Origin: Vulcanimicrobiota bacterium
GTDB taxonomy: Bacteria > Pseudomonadota > Gammaproteobacteria > Xanthomonadales > Rhodanobacteraceae
Assembly (NCBI GenBank): GCA_903970555.1
Contig: CAJCJD010000156.1
Location: 1-64,000 of the forward strand
DNA length: 64,000 bases
Direction of reading: 5' to 3'
The notes beneath the pieces are model-generated. The model saw only the letters and a program-made list of their open reading frames with translations, had not been told where the DNA came from and searched no databases. Numbering within the stretch: the stretch's first letter is position 1; every line of letters begins with the position of its first letter. Below, piece after piece: positions 52,290 to 60,907 of the stretch. The position numbers were made by a program, and so were the translations under genes.

Positions 52290-53774
52290 TCAAGAGCGAT
52301 GATGAATAAGGGAAGAAGAGTTCGCGTCGGCAGCGGCTGTCGACACGTTGGGAGCGGCCTGGCTCGGACTGTAGCCGCCACCAAGCGCTTGAATGATTTG
52401 CACGGAGTAATCGGCTTGTTCGGCATGCAGCGTGGCCATGCGATCCTGGGCGATCAGCAGTTCCTGGCGCACGCTCAAGGCTTCCAGATAGCTGCCAATG
52501 CCAGCCTTGTACCGTTGTTCGGCGAGCTTCCAAGCATCGTTGGCGGCATCGAACGCGCGCTGCTGCGCATCGATCTGCACCTGCAACGAGCTGAGTGCAT
52601 CGTTGTCGTCGCACACTTCATTGACGGCACGAACAAGCGTGTCGTTGTACTGCGCCACGGCTAAATCGTATTGTGCATCCTTGCCGTTCAAGTCCGCGCG
52701 GCGGCGACCGCCATCAAAGATAGGCAAGCTGATCGCTGGAGACACGGCGTAGAAGCGCGACTTTGCCTGGAACAGATTGCCGCCCCCAGCCGCGACGAGA
52801 CCGGCTATCGCGGTGATGTTGACGTTAGGCAGGAATTGGGTCTTGGCAGCGTCGATGCTCTTATCGGCGGCTTCCACACGCCACCGCGCAGCGACCAGGT
52901 CGGCGCGGTGGCCAAGCAACTCGACCGGCAGATCGGATGGCACAGCCAAAACGCCCGGCGGCAACAGCTGCGGGCGGCCGATGGTCAAGCCGCGATCGGG
53001 CCCCTTGCCCAACAGCACGGATAGTGCAGAACGCGCTGCGTCGATCGCACGATCCGCTTGAGCCTTTTGCCCCTGCGCGCTAGCGACCTCTGAATCGCTC
53101 TGCTTTAGCACTACTTGACTATCGATGCCTGCGGCAACACGTTGCCGCGTGAGCTTTTGTGCGTCCGTCGCGCGCTCCAGCTCCGCCGATGCGACATCCT
53201 GCTGGGCATAGGCGTAGCCGAGCTGCACGTATGCGCGCGCGACGTTCGTGGAGAGTTCTATACGCGCCGCATGTGCATCAACTTCCGCAGAGCGTTGCTG
53301 TCCGAGAGCAGCCTCCCATGCAGCGCGTTGGCCACCCCACAGATCCAGATCCCATTTGAAACTGGCGTCGACATACTTGGCGGCGAGGTTATGCCCGTTG
53401 CCAATGGGCGGCAGCGTTGTCGGTGCGCGAAATTCGGCGACGCTTCCCCCGACGTCTACTTCCGGCTTGCGGTTGGCATCGGCTTGCGACGCCTCGGACT
53501 GTGCCAGGCGCGCCCGTGCATCGGCTTCGGCAAGACTTGGATTGTCGTGCAAGGCTTCGGCAATCAGCGCGTTGAGTTGGCTGTCACCCAATGATGTCCA
53601 CCAATCAGCCTTGGGCCACGCGGCGGGCGAGACCGTTACGTTCGCCAGGGTGTGCGTAACTGCGAGTGAGTTGGGGTCGATGGGCGCGCCGTCCGGATGC
53701 AGGCCGCCGCTGCTGGCACATCCTGCCAGTGCGAGGGTCATTCCGACCGCTGCTGCAATGAGATGAACACGCAT
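52290..53774 (-). CDS. NodT-family outer-membrane efflux channel (lipoprotein)
   Basis: The 494-residue lipoprotein has LALAGCASS (lipidated Cys 19). It has the duplicated OEP repeats (WWTSLGDSQLNALIAEALHD in the first half; FDGGRRRADLNGKDAQYDLA in the second). Such TolC-like trimers complete tripartite pumps. It is positioned between MarR and EmrA genes in one operon with gaps of 10 and 63 bp. Confidence 0.93.
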   Translation of the reverse strand: MRVHLIAAAVGMTLALAGCASSGGLHPDGAPIDPNSLAVTHTLANVTVSPAAWPKADWWTSLGDSQLNALIAEALHDNPSLAEADARARLAQSEASQADANRKPEVDVGGSVAEFRAPTTLPPIGNGHNLAAKYVDASFKWDLDLWGGQRAAWEAALGQQRSAEVDAHAARIELSTNVARAYVQLGYAYAQQDVASAELERATDAQKLTRQRVAAGIDSQVVLKQSDSEVASAQGQKAQADRAIDAARSALSVLLGKGPDRGLTIGRPQLLPPGVLAVPSDLPVELLGHRADLVAARWRVEAADKSIDAAKTQFLPNVNITAIAGLVAAGGGNLFQAKSRFYAVSPAISLPIFDGGRRRADLNGKDAQYDLAVAQYNDTLVRAVNEVCDDNDALSSLQVQIDAQQRAFDAANDAWKLAEQRYKAGIGSYLEALSVRQELLIAQDRMATLHAEQADYSVQIIQALGGGYSPSQAAPNVSTAAADANSSSLIHHRS

Positions 53775-53837
53775 GGTCTTAGTCTCGGTGTGTGGGGGTA
53801 TCGAATGGAGCGCGCAAGCGCTTCGGTCTTGGAAGCG

Positions 53838-54287
53838 TTAACGAGCGGTGTCGGCGTCTATGAACTTGCCAAGCAGACGTAGCAGTTCTTTAAATTCGGC
53901 CTTGGTGAAGCTCTTCACGCGCTCGTTCAATACGGGGAGCGCGATATCTGGAATTTCTGCGGCGACCGCTTCGCCTTTGCGGGTCAACGTCAGATCGAAG
54001 ACACGGCGATCGGTGTTGCTGCGTGTACGCTTCAACAGCCCCTTTGCTTCCAGCTTGTCCAGCATGCGAGTCATCAGACCGGTGTCGATGCTCAGATGCC
54101 TCGACATTTCGAACGGCGTGGTGGCAACGCCACGGCTGAGCCAAAGGACGATGCCCATTTGCTGACTGGTAACATCGATCGGCTTGAGCGCCGCATCCAT
54201 ATCCGCCGCCACCAGATTGCGCGCCTTCGTCAACATGAAGCCGATGCTTTGCGTCATCGAAAAGGTTTTCTTTGTGTAATGTTCCAC
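53838..54287 (-). CDS. MarR-family regulator inside the efflux operon
   Basis: The 149-residue protein starts at a GTG after GAGG; ATG 54257 is an alternative. The winged helix is clear: SRHLSIDTGLMTRMLDKLEA and TRSNTDRRVFDLTLTRKGE. It resembles EmrR/MprA-like local repressors of multidrug pumps. The gene lies between the EmrB and channel genes, an unusual place, since EmrR is normally the first gene. It probably represses its own operon. Confidence 0.92.
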   Translation of the reverse strand: MEHYTKKTFSMTQSIGFMLTKARNLVAADMDAALKPIDVTSQQMGIVLWLSRGVATTPFEMSRHLSIDTGLMTRMLDKLEAKGLLKRTRSNTDRRVFDLTLTRKGEAVAAEIPDIALPVLNERVKSFTKAEFKELLRLLGKFIDADTAR

Positions 54288-54359
54288 GTCGAAGTCCTCG
54301 GATCCGTTGTATACGCGGTGACTAAATCTGTTGCTGCTCGCTCGATTAAGAGCGAATCA

Positions 54360-55922
54360 TCAGTGCCCGCCAGCCGCCGCCGCGCCAGCTGCCGCGCCCT
54401 TGCTCGGATGCGTGACCCAAATCAGTGGAATGATCACGATGAAGATGATCGCGGACAGCCAAAAGATGTCGTTGAGCCCGAGCATCGCCGCTTGCGCCTG
54501 CAGTCCGTTCTCGACGAAGGCAAGTGCGTTGGAAGCGCCGACCTGCAGCGTCGATTGCGCCTGCGCAATCGATTCCGTAAAGATCGGGTTGTAGCTGTTA
54601 GCCTGCTCGGTCAGTTGCGAGTGATGCAGAATGGTGCGGTCGTTCCAGCCGGTGGCCAGCAGCGATGTTCCAACGGCGCCCGCAAACACGCGCACGAAGT
54701 TCGACAAACCTGCAGCGGAGGGGATCTTCTCGGGCGGAAGTCCCGACAGGATGATCGCTGTCAACGGCACGAAGAACAGAGCGGTCGGAATGCCCTGCAG
54801 TAGCGTCGGCAGGATCAACGTGTATTGATCTATGTCGGTGGTGTACAAGGAGCGCAAGAAGAAAACACCCGCGAATCCGGCGAAGGCCAGCGTCGCCAAT
54901 ATGCGTGTATCGGTCTTCATCATGACCTTGCCCATGATCGGGGCAAGGATCACGGCGAAAACACCGAGCGGAGCGGTCACCATTCCGGCGTCAACGGCGC
55001 GATAGCCCAAATACTCCTGAATCCACTGCGGCAGAATCACCAGGTTCGCGAAGAAGATGGCATAGGCGACAGAGATCGCTACGGTGCCGCCGAGGAAGTT
55101 GCGCCCTTTAAACAGACGTAGATCGACGATTGGCTTGTCTTCGGTCAACTCCCAGATCACGAAGAATGCAAAGCCGATCAGCGCAATCACGCCCAGCACA
55201 CAGATTGTCGTTGAGTTGAACCAATCCAGATCTTTGCCCTTGTCGAGCATGACTTGCAGAGCGGCAACCCAACCGATCAGGGCAAGCAGTCCAATCGTGT
55301 CAATCGGCAGACGATGAGTAGGCGTCTCGCGATCGCGATAAATCATCCACACTACCGCACCGGCGAAGATGCCTACCGGTACGTTGATGTAGAAGATCCA
55401 CGACCAGCTGTACCGATCGGTGATCCAGCCGCCCAACGCCGGACCGACGATGGGGCCCACCGTGGCCGTCATGGCCCACAGCGACAACGCGCTGCCACTT
55501 TTCTCTTTTGGAAACGTGGTCAGCAGCAACGCTTGCGACAACGGGATCAGCGGGCCGGCCGACACGCCCTGCAGCACGCGTGCCAGTAGCAACACCGTTA
55601 GATTGGGTGCTATGCCGCACAACGCAGATGAAATCGTGAACAGCAGGATCGCTGCGACGAAGAGTTTGACCTGACCGATGCGCTGCGTGAGCCAGCCGGT
55701 GAGTGGGATTGCCACAGCATTTGCCGCGGAGAACACGGTGATCACCCACGTTCCTTCGTCCACCGACACGCCAAGATCGCCCGATAACGTGGGAATGGCG
55801 ACGTTAGCGATGGAGGAGTCGAGCACGTTCATGAACGTGGCAAGTGCGACGGCAAACGCGCCGAGTGCAAACCGCATACCCGAGAGAGGTACCGGTGCGG
55901 CAGAGGAAGCGGGTGAGTTCAT
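54360..55922 (-). CDS. emrB: EmrB-type DHA2 family MFS drug exporter
   Basis: The 520-residue, 14-helix protein has the DHA2 features: FMNVLDSSIANVAIPTLSGD in helix 1, GWLTQRIGQVKLF in loop 2-3, ARVLQGVSAGPLIPLSQALL in helix 4 and PTVGPALGGWITDRYSWSWI (motif C). With EmrA and the NodT channel it forms a proton-driven tripartite pump for hydrophobic drugs. It is the first large gene of the minus-strand operon 55922-51092, downstream of an A+T-rich control region (56330-56470). Confidence 0.93.
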   Translation of the reverse strand: MNSPASSAAPVPLSGMRFALGAFAVALATFMNVLDSSIANVAIPTLSGDLGVSVDEGTWVITVFSAANAVAIPLTGWLTQRIGQVKLFVAAILLFTISSALCGIAPNLTVLLLARVLQGVSAGPLIPLSQALLLTTFPKEKSGSALSLWAMTATVGPIVGPALGGWITDRYSWSWIFYINVPVGIFAGAVVWMIYRDRETPTHRLPIDTIGLLALIGWVAALQVMLDKGKDLDWFNSTTICVLGVIALIGFAFFVIWELTEDKPIVDLRLFKGRNFLGGTVAISVAYAIFFANLVILPQWIQEYLGYRAVDAGMVTAPLGVFAVILAPIMGKVMMKTDTRILATLAFAGFAGVFFLRSLYTTDIDQYTLILPTLLQGIPTALFFVPLTAIILSGLPPEKIPSAAGLSNFVRVFAGAVGTSLLATGWNDRTILHHSQLTEQANSYNPIFTESIAQAQSTLQVGASNALAFVENGLQAQAAMLGLNDIFWLSAIIFIVIIPLIWVTHPSKGAAAGAAAAGGH

Positions 55923-55995
55923 GGGAGGTCCAGTGCGGCGATGTACGTGTCAATGCAGCGCGGGGGTTCAGATATCTGACAGGTCAGATAAATGC

Positions 55996-56259
55996 TTAAA
56001 AAAACGGCGAACCGTTTGCCTGATAGGCGTTCGAGGGGTGGTCATCTGTGCTCTCTTCGCTGGCTGAAGCGCTGGGAGCGACGGTGGCGGTAGGACCATC
56101 CGAGCAAGCGTCATCGGGGAAGACGTCGCGGCCAGTCATCATGGCAACGGCCTCTGTTGGCGCGCCATTAGCCTTTGGTAGCGCCGCAGGATTTTGCGGG
56201 GCAATGGCCTTCAACGCGGTTGAGCGCCCGGCCCTTTGCTCTAGCTGTATGCAGCACAT
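55996..56259 (-). CDS. Possible small protein upstream of emrB (87 aa)
   Basis: ATG 56259 has an ideal GAGGAG site. The product is Ala/Pro/Ser-rich and acidic at the C-terminal side, starting MCCIQLEQRAGRSTALKAIA. It recalls no family and could be a chance ORF in GC-rich DNA, but the strong ribosome site and position between a promoter-like element and emrB make it worth listing. Confidence 0.35.
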   Translation of the reverse strand: MCCIQLEQRAGRSTALKAIAPQNPAALPKANGAPTEAVAMMTGRDVFPDDACSDGPTATVAPSASASEESTDDHPSNAYQANGSPFF

Positions 56260-56334
56260 GCCTGACTCCTCGTCCCGTAGGTCCGAGCCGCACCCTTCGC
56301 GACTCAGTGGGAATTTGTATGGAGGCAGACAATA

Positions 56335-56360
56335 ATATTGACCTTGAAATAAGTCAATAT
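56335..56360. promoter_or_regulatory. Inverted repeat with overlapping minus-strand promoter
   Basis: ATATTGAC (56335-56342) and GTCAATAT (56353-56360) form a perfect 8-bp inverted repeat. On the minus strand TTGACT and TATTGT, 17 bp apart, would give a promoter for the efflux operon that the repeat overlaps. On the plus strand TACAAT (56364-56369) may serve the MarR-type gene. Confidence 0.65.
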
Positions 56361-56480
56361 GCATACAATCCGCTGGCATATTAATTTATATGTTATTGTT
56401 TTACTGGAATGTTTCCATGGAAATGGATTGTCCTATCACATACAATCCACGCGTAAATAGTTTTGACTAGAGAAAATTTT

Positions 56481-57017
56481 GTGATAGACGACGATTCGAC
56501 CGGCGCTCAGGGCTTTCCTACCTCGTACATGCGCGAGGCCTACCTGCGTCGGTTTCCGCTGGCGGCGGCGCAGCGCCTGGAAACGGTCTTTACACTCAGA
56601 TCGGCAAACCAGCAGATCAACAACATCTTGAACGAATGGCTGGAAGGCACCGCGGGTTCACCCTCGCGATTTCAGACGCTGGCGTTGCTGTGGGCCGCAG
56701 GTGATCGCTTCGTTCCGCATCAGGAAATCATTGCTGCGTTGCAGGTCAAGCGGGCAACGGTTTCCGCGCTGATGTTTTCCCTTGAACAAGAAGGCCTGGT
56801 GCAATCGATCGGCGATGAGAAAGACCGGCGTCGATTGCTCGCAACGCTAACGGAGAAAGGCAAGAACATCATCACAAGCGCGTTGGAGTTGAATGCGCTC
56901 AGGTTGGAAAAGGTTTTTGTCGATCTCTCGCCCGATGAATTGCTATTGCTGCAGAGCTTGCTGCGGCGCATGCGCGATGGCTTCGTCAAAGTTGCCGACG
57001 AAAAAAATAAAGCCTGA
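56481..57017 (+). CDS. MarR-type winged-helix regulator, divergent from the efflux operon
   Basis: The 178-residue protein has a winged helix in its second half: PHQEIIAALQVKRATVSALM (recognition helix) and GDEKDRRRLLATLTEKGKNI (wing). The N-terminal part (LETVFTLRSANQQINNILNE) is longer than usual. It starts at GTG 56481; TTG 56463 or ATG 56529 are possible. Position and the intervening inverted repeat suggest it controls the emr operon together with the MarR gene inside it. Confidence 0.82.
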   Translation: MIDDDSTGAQGFPTSYMREAYLRRFPLAAAQRLETVFTLRSANQQINNILNEWLEGTAGSPSRFQTLALLWAAGDRFVPHQEIIAALQVKRATVSALMFSLEQEGLVQSIGDEKDRRRLLATLTEKGKNIITSALELNALRLEKVFVDLSPDELLLLQSLLRRMRDGFVKVADEKNKA

Positions 57018-57042
57018 TTGCTTTACACCTCTTTTTTCGATT

Positions 57043-57759
57043 TCACTGCATCGCTGGCGCGGCAGTTCCATCCGACCATTTACGTGCTAGAACCATGAAC
57101 ACGTTCATCGACTCGGGCGCACTGTGGAACTGGGTGTTCAGCATCACGGGCGAGCCCGGCTGGTCGGCGCCCCAGTCCGCGTTTACCGGGGTGTAGAACA
57201 TCAGATGAGGCATCCAATGGACGGCGCCGTCGTTGAGGTAACCCTGCTTGGACATCATGTAGCTCATGGCGCCGGGTGCCAACGGCGGTAGTGGATGGCT
57301 GGCGAACGCGGCTTTCAATGCCTGCAAGATTTGGTCCTTGGATTGCCCTGCCAACGCCAGCGCCGTCCGTTTATAAGCGATTGGCAGGATCGACGGTACG
57401 GCTTGCGGGTTGAGGCAGATGGGCCCGCGCATATGGGGATTCCAGAATTCTTTGGAGTCGAATTCCGACATCCATGATCGGTCGACCATGCAAACAAACC
57501 CGTTCGTACCTTCCACAGCGGTGACAAAACCGTGTGGCCCGAGCACAAGGATCTTGGCGTGCCCCGAAATTGCAGCCGGTGCCGCACTTCGCGCGAGGGC
57601 GATTTCGTCGTCGCGGTTCGCCATCAGGTACTGCGATAAGGGCGCCATGCTGGGATAGGAAGCTTGCTGAGTTTGCGTCGAAAGGCTTTCTCTCACGACG
57701 ACGGCTAACAACATGCTTAGCACCATGCACATCACCAAACGGCTGGCGTCTTGCTTCAT
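57043..57759 (-). CDS. Secreted protein of unknown function (238 aa)
   Basis: ATG 57759 has AAGGAG. A hydrophobic N-terminus (about 9-25) may be a signal peptide or anchor. The mature protein has GFVTAVEGTNGFVCMVDRSW, a likely metal- or ligand-binding MSYMMSKQGYLNDGAVHWMP and a C-terminal QFHSAPESMNVFMVLARKWSD. I recognise no family. It converges on the MarR-type gene with a 25-bp gap. Confidence 0.75.
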   Translation of the reverse strand: MKQDASRLVMCMVLSMLLAVVVRESLSTQTQQASYPSMAPLSQYLMANRDDEIALARSAAPAAISGHAKILVLGPHGFVTAVEGTNGFVCMVDRSWMSEFDSKEFWNPHMRGPICLNPQAVPSILPIAYKRTALALAGQSKDQILQALKAAFASHPLPPLAPGAMSYMMSKQGYLNDGAVHWMPHLMFYTPVNADWGADQPGSPVMLNTQFHSAPESMNVFMVLARKWSDGTAAPAMQ

Positions 57760-57955
57760 CTCGTTTCTCCTTATCTGATCAAGAAGACATCGCAAAGTCT
57801 GAGCCTTTCTAGACAGGTTACGCAGGCTGCCCCGGTCCATGGCGCCTCAGATGGTGCCTTCTGAACGACGAACGGAAGAATGGGGAATCGACAAGTTGGC
57901 GAGGATGACTGGCAAAACGACTCCTCTCGTCCATTCGCGAAAACAGCCTAAACAG

Positions 57956-58002
57956 TGTCCTCACACACTGTCCGGACAGTGCGGACAACCGTCCGCGGAC
58001 AA
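57956..58002 (+). promoter_or_regulatory. Putative enhancer: second set of TGTCCG/CGGACA palindromes
   Basis: CTGTCCGGACAG (57968-57979) and GTCCGCGGAC (57991-58000) with a half-site GCGGACAA (57981-57988) lie about 70 bp upstream of a -24/-12 promoter. The order and spacing repeat those at 31544-31589. Confidence 0.75.
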
Positions 58003-58068
58003 TGCTTTTTGTTTTCTCCGATGTTGAAAAATGGCTTAAGAACAGGGTTTTCCGGCGATTGACGGGGA

Positions 58069-58084
58069 TGGCACGGGGTTTGCA
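58069..58084 (+). promoter_or_regulatory. Sigma-54 (RpoN) -24/-12 promoter
   Basis: TGGCACGGGGTTTGCA is a perfect match to the RpoN consensus TGGCAC-N5-TTGCA, with GG (58070-58071) and GC (58082-58083) 12 bp apart. It lies 45 bp before the micropeptide start and about 185 bp before the serine-hydrolase gene. Confidence 0.85.
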
Positions 58085-58128
58085 GCCTAAACCTCGAAAG
58101 CCTCATTCCTCTTCAACGGAGAACTGCC

Positions 58129-58215
58129 ATGAAATTCGAAACCATCTTGCTGAACAGCTTCTTTGCCGCCGCAGTTGTGCTTTGTGTGTCGACCTTGAGT
58201 GCGATGCTGCTGTAA
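58129..58215 (+). CDS. MKFET-type hydrophobic micropeptide 2 (28 aa)
   Basis: The ATG is preceded by ACGGAGA. The whole product is a single hydrophobic segment starting MKFETILLNSFFAAAVVLCV and ending SAMLL. It aligns with the first 28 residues of the peptide at 31717-31878, with identical M-K-F-E-T, L8, S10, F12, A14 and C-V-x-T-L-x-A-M-L. The leader, starting ACCTCGAAAGC and ending at the ATG, is nearly the same as at the other locus. The function is unknown. It is the first gene after the RpoN promoter; the serine hydrolase follows 54 bp later. Confidence 0.75.
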   Translation: MKFETILLNSFFAAAVVLCVSTLSAMLL

Positions 58216-58269
58216 CCAAACCCTTTGCTCTAAGCCGTCACACGCCCACTGAACTGAGATGAAGAATCC

Positions 58270-59433
58270 ATGCGTTCGATGACATCGCGGCAAGCCGCAA
58301 CCGATACGCGAAGCACCTTGTGGATCGGTTGCGCTCTCGCGCTACTGTGCACCTTGATATCGTCATCAGCGCTCGCTGCAGCCATCACGATACCGAGCGA
58401 CAACCCGCATCGCTCAAGTCTGGATAACGCCGTTCAAAAGGCAGCCAACGAATTCTTCCGCAATCGCTGCCATGTAGGGCTCTCCATGGTGGTGGTCGAG
58501 GGCGACCAATCCCATTTCTACGATTACGGGTCAACATCACGCACCAAAGCCGAACTGGCGACGCCGCAAAGCGTCTACGAATTGGCTTCCCTTACCAAGA
58601 CGTTTACAGCAACACTCGCGGCGCAAGCCGTGCTTGATGGCCGCATGAATATGGACGGCGATTTTCGTGGTTATCTACCTGCTGACTACAGCAACCTTGC
58701 GCTGGATGGAAAACCCATCACCTTGCGCACGCTACTCACCCACTATTCGGGTATGCCACGCGACATCCCTGATTCGGATGCCATCTTTGGGGAACACAAT
58801 CCCTCGACGCTGCCGGCTCGGTTGATTGCGCTCAATCAAGGGTTCGGCCGCAATCAATTTCTAGCCACGCTGCAAACCATCACGCTACGCAGCGAGCCAG
58901 GGAAAAACCAGGCGTACTCCAATGCAGGGTTCCAGGTGATCGGATTGGGTCTGGAAAACGTTTATGGGAGACCCTACGAGGTGTTGCTGAGGCAACGCAT
59001 TACCGAACCTCTTGGCATGACGTCGACGGGGTTGACGCTGGACAACGCAGAAAAATCACGCCTCGTCCTCGGCTACGACCGCGATGGCCGGCCCACTCCC
59101 TATCACGTACAAAATGCAGGCGCTGCGTGGGGACTGTATTCTTCCATCGACGACATGGCGAAATATCTGCGCTGGCAGCTCGATACCCGAGACCCCGCCA
59201 TTCGTCTTTCGCATCAGCGATTAGTGGGTACTCCCGACGATGGCGAAGCGATGGCCTGGCATGTGCAAATCGATCACGGCCAACCGATCGTGTGGCACAG
59301 CGGAGGCAGCTTTGGCATGTCGAGCCAGATGGTGCTTTATCCGAACCAACACCGGGGATTTGTGCTGCTGGCGAATGACGCCTGCCAAGGCACGGAGAGC
59401 GCGCTAAAAGCGATCGCCACGTCGATTCATTAA
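58270..59433 (+). CDS. Secreted class C beta-lactamase-like serine hydrolase
   Basis: The 387-residue protein has a signal peptide (about 14-37) and a serine beta-lactamase/PBP fold. SxxK is SLTK (107-110), the Tyr motif is YSN (216-218) and the KTG equivalent is HSGG (GGSFGMSS follows). Such enzymes act as carboxypeptidases, esterases or beta-lactamases outside the cytosol; no beta-lactamase annotation is justified by the sequence alone. The only upstream promoter seen is the RpoN-type one before the micropeptide, so it may be sigma-54 controlled. Confidence 0.92.
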   Translation: MRSMTSRQAATDTRSTLWIGCALALLCTLISSSALAAAITIPSDNPHRSSLDNAVQKAANEFFRNRCHVGLSMVVVEGDQSHFYDYGSTSRTKAELATPQSVYELASLTKTFTATLAAQAVLDGRMNMDGDFRGYLPADYSNLALDGKPITLRTLLTHYSGMPRDIPDSDAIFGEHNPSTLPARLIALNQGFGRNQFLATLQTITLRSEPGKNQAYSNAGFQVIGLGLENVYGRPYEVLLRQRITEPLGMTSTGLTLDNAEKSRLVLGYDRDGRPTPYHVQNAGAAWGLYSSIDDMAKYLRWQLDTRDPAIRLSHQRLVGTPDDGEAMAWHVQIDHGQPIVWHSGGSFGMSSQMVLYPNQHRGFVLLANDACQGTESALKAIATSIH

Positions 59434-59559
59434 ATCAACGCCCGCCGCCAAGCCAACTGCCCACCATGTAAAATCGACGGGCTTCGCAAGGACGCAGCTC
59501 TCCATACGGAGCGTGAGGCGGATCTTGCTCCACTGCGTACGACCGATTATCTATCCAAC

Positions 59560-59772
59560 ATGAAACCTGAAGATCTACAGCGATTGGTGACGGTCACCAT
59601 GCCCTATGGCAAATACCAGGGGCGTTTGATCGCCGACCTGCCCGGCGCTTACCTTGCATGGTTTGCCCGCAAAGGTTTTCCGCCTGGTGATCTAGGCAAC
59701 TTGTTGGCACTGATGCTTGAGCTGGACCATAACGGATTGAAGCCGCTGCTCGATCCTCTGCGCAAGCGCTAA
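59560..59772 (+). CDS. DUF3820 protein (70 aa)
   Basis: The protein has VTMPYGKYQGRLIADLPGAY and LAWFARKGFPPGDLG, the DUF3820 pattern (putative quorum-sensing-regulated virulence factor; related to the exonuclease-like ssDNA family cofactors). It is cytosolic and single-domain. The role is uncertain. There is no operon partner. Confidence 0.9.
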   Translation: MKPEDLQRLVTVTMPYGKYQGRLIADLPGAYLAWFARKGFPPGDLGNLLALMLELDHNGLKPLLDPLRKR

Positions 59773-59838
59773 TCGTCCATCGCTTTAAATCGGCCTTCCA
59801 GGCGTGCGATCGAAAAAGCCTTTTCCTTTCGCCGACCT

Positions 59839-60186
59839 TCAACCTTCGTGCAAGAGCGTCATCACCGCGCTGATCACAACCTTTGTATCGTGATCCCACT
59901 GATCTATCGTGTTCTCCAGATCTTCAAGCGCAGCTATCTGCTCCGACGTTGGATGTTCACCCCGCCAGCGCTGCACCTGTTCACGGCACATCTCCACATT
60001 CAGGGCCGTGTCCTCAAAGGTGAGCCGCATGCGCGTCAGTTCAAAGCGATTGATCGAACTCGACTGGCTAATCGCCAGGCGCATGTTTTCCGCCTGAACA
60101 CGGGATGTCTCGGCGGCGCTGCCGATCGCAAATTTAAAAGCTGGAAGGAGCGACATAGGACGCCAGCGTTGCTCTTGTTTCGACAT
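59839..60186 (-). CDS. Hypothetical protein (115 aa)
   Basis: This is a soluble, highly helical and acidic protein with several Glu/Gln/Arg-rich helices (FELTRMRLTFEDTALNVEMC, EQVQRWRGEHPTSEQIAALE, DLENTIDQWDHDTK). It may form a coiled coil. ATG 60186 is chosen; ATG 60156 is possible. No family is recognised. Confidence 0.6.
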   Translation of the reverse strand: MSKQEQRWRPMSLLPAFKFAIGSAAETSRVQAENMRLAISQSSSINRFELTRMRLTFEDTALNVEMCREQVQRWRGEHPTSEQIAALEDLENTIDQWDHDTKVVISAVMTLLHEG

Positions 60187-60439
60187 ATCTGCGACACACC
60201 ATCGAACTAGATGCACCTCTAGCTTGCGCCTCCTGGGTCTGCCGGTCCACCACCGCAAGCAGGTTGAATTCGCCCAGGCCGCTGAAAAAACGAGTCTACG
60301 TCCTCATTTGCGCCGCTTGAGGCTTGCTCAAAACATTGCGAAGAATTTACGCGGCAACGGCCTTACACATATAGCGCCTTTACCATGCCTGCTCTCACCA
60401 TAAGGCATCTATTTCAGATAGCGATACAGGTGCACTGCT

Positions 60440-60877
60440 TTGACTATCATGATCATCCAAGGGCCTCACGCTCCGACCCGATCAATCAGTAGTGAAATCC
60501 TAAGCCACCTACAACAATTGGCTCACGCTGCGGGACGGACATTGGAACTGTGCAGCTGCGGAGGCCTGCGTGAATTCGTAGCGCACGTTCGAGCGGTGCG
60601 CCCTCATCACACAGAATTCATGCTGCTCGATCCCGGCGAGCTTGCTCAACAAGTGAATGACCACCCGGAGTCGGGACTAGGCGAAGCGCTCGACGGCCTG
60701 CAGACACCTTATATCGAAGTCCACGATGACAGCGATGACACCTTGGAACCGAGGGATGGCTGGCACAACACGCCCGCAGCGACCATCATCATCCATGGCG
60801 ATCTCGCCACCAGCTACCGCATCGGTTTAGGCATTGCGCTCAGGCAACTACAGAATACGTGCGATAAGGCGGCCTAA
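60440..60877 (+). CDS. AroQ-like (type II dehydroquinase fold) protein, degenerate
   Basis: The 145-residue protein begins, at a TTG, with MTIMIIQGPHAP, matching the MTILILNGPNLN start of type II 3-dehydroquinate dehydratase. GLREFVAHVRAVRP, FMLLDPGELAQQ and YIEVHDDSDD follow in the AroQ order (VNPGA, IEVHLSN). The catalytic loop with the Tyr (LGTREPxxYG) is absent and the catalytic His of the NPGAxxHxS motif is replaced, so dehydratase activity is unlikely. The ATG at 60449 is an alternative start. Confidence 0.6.
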   Translation: MTIMIIQGPHAPTRSISSEILSHLQQLAHAAGRTLELCSCGGLREFVAHVRAVRPHHTEFMLLDPGELAQQVNDHPESGLGEALDGLQTPYIEVHDDSDDTLEPRDGWHNTPAATIIIHGDLATSYRIGLGIALRQLQNTCDKAA

Positions 60878-60907
60878 GAAAAATCCAGGCTGGATGCCCT
60901 CGATTTT

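Larger units (their letters stand above)
55923..56480. other. Divergent control region of the efflux operon
   Basis: About 560 bp between emrB and the outward MarR-type gene. The half near emrB may code for a small protein (55996-56259). The half near the MarR-type gene (56320-56480) is AT-rich, with an inverted repeat and overlapping promoter elements. Confidence 0.55.
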
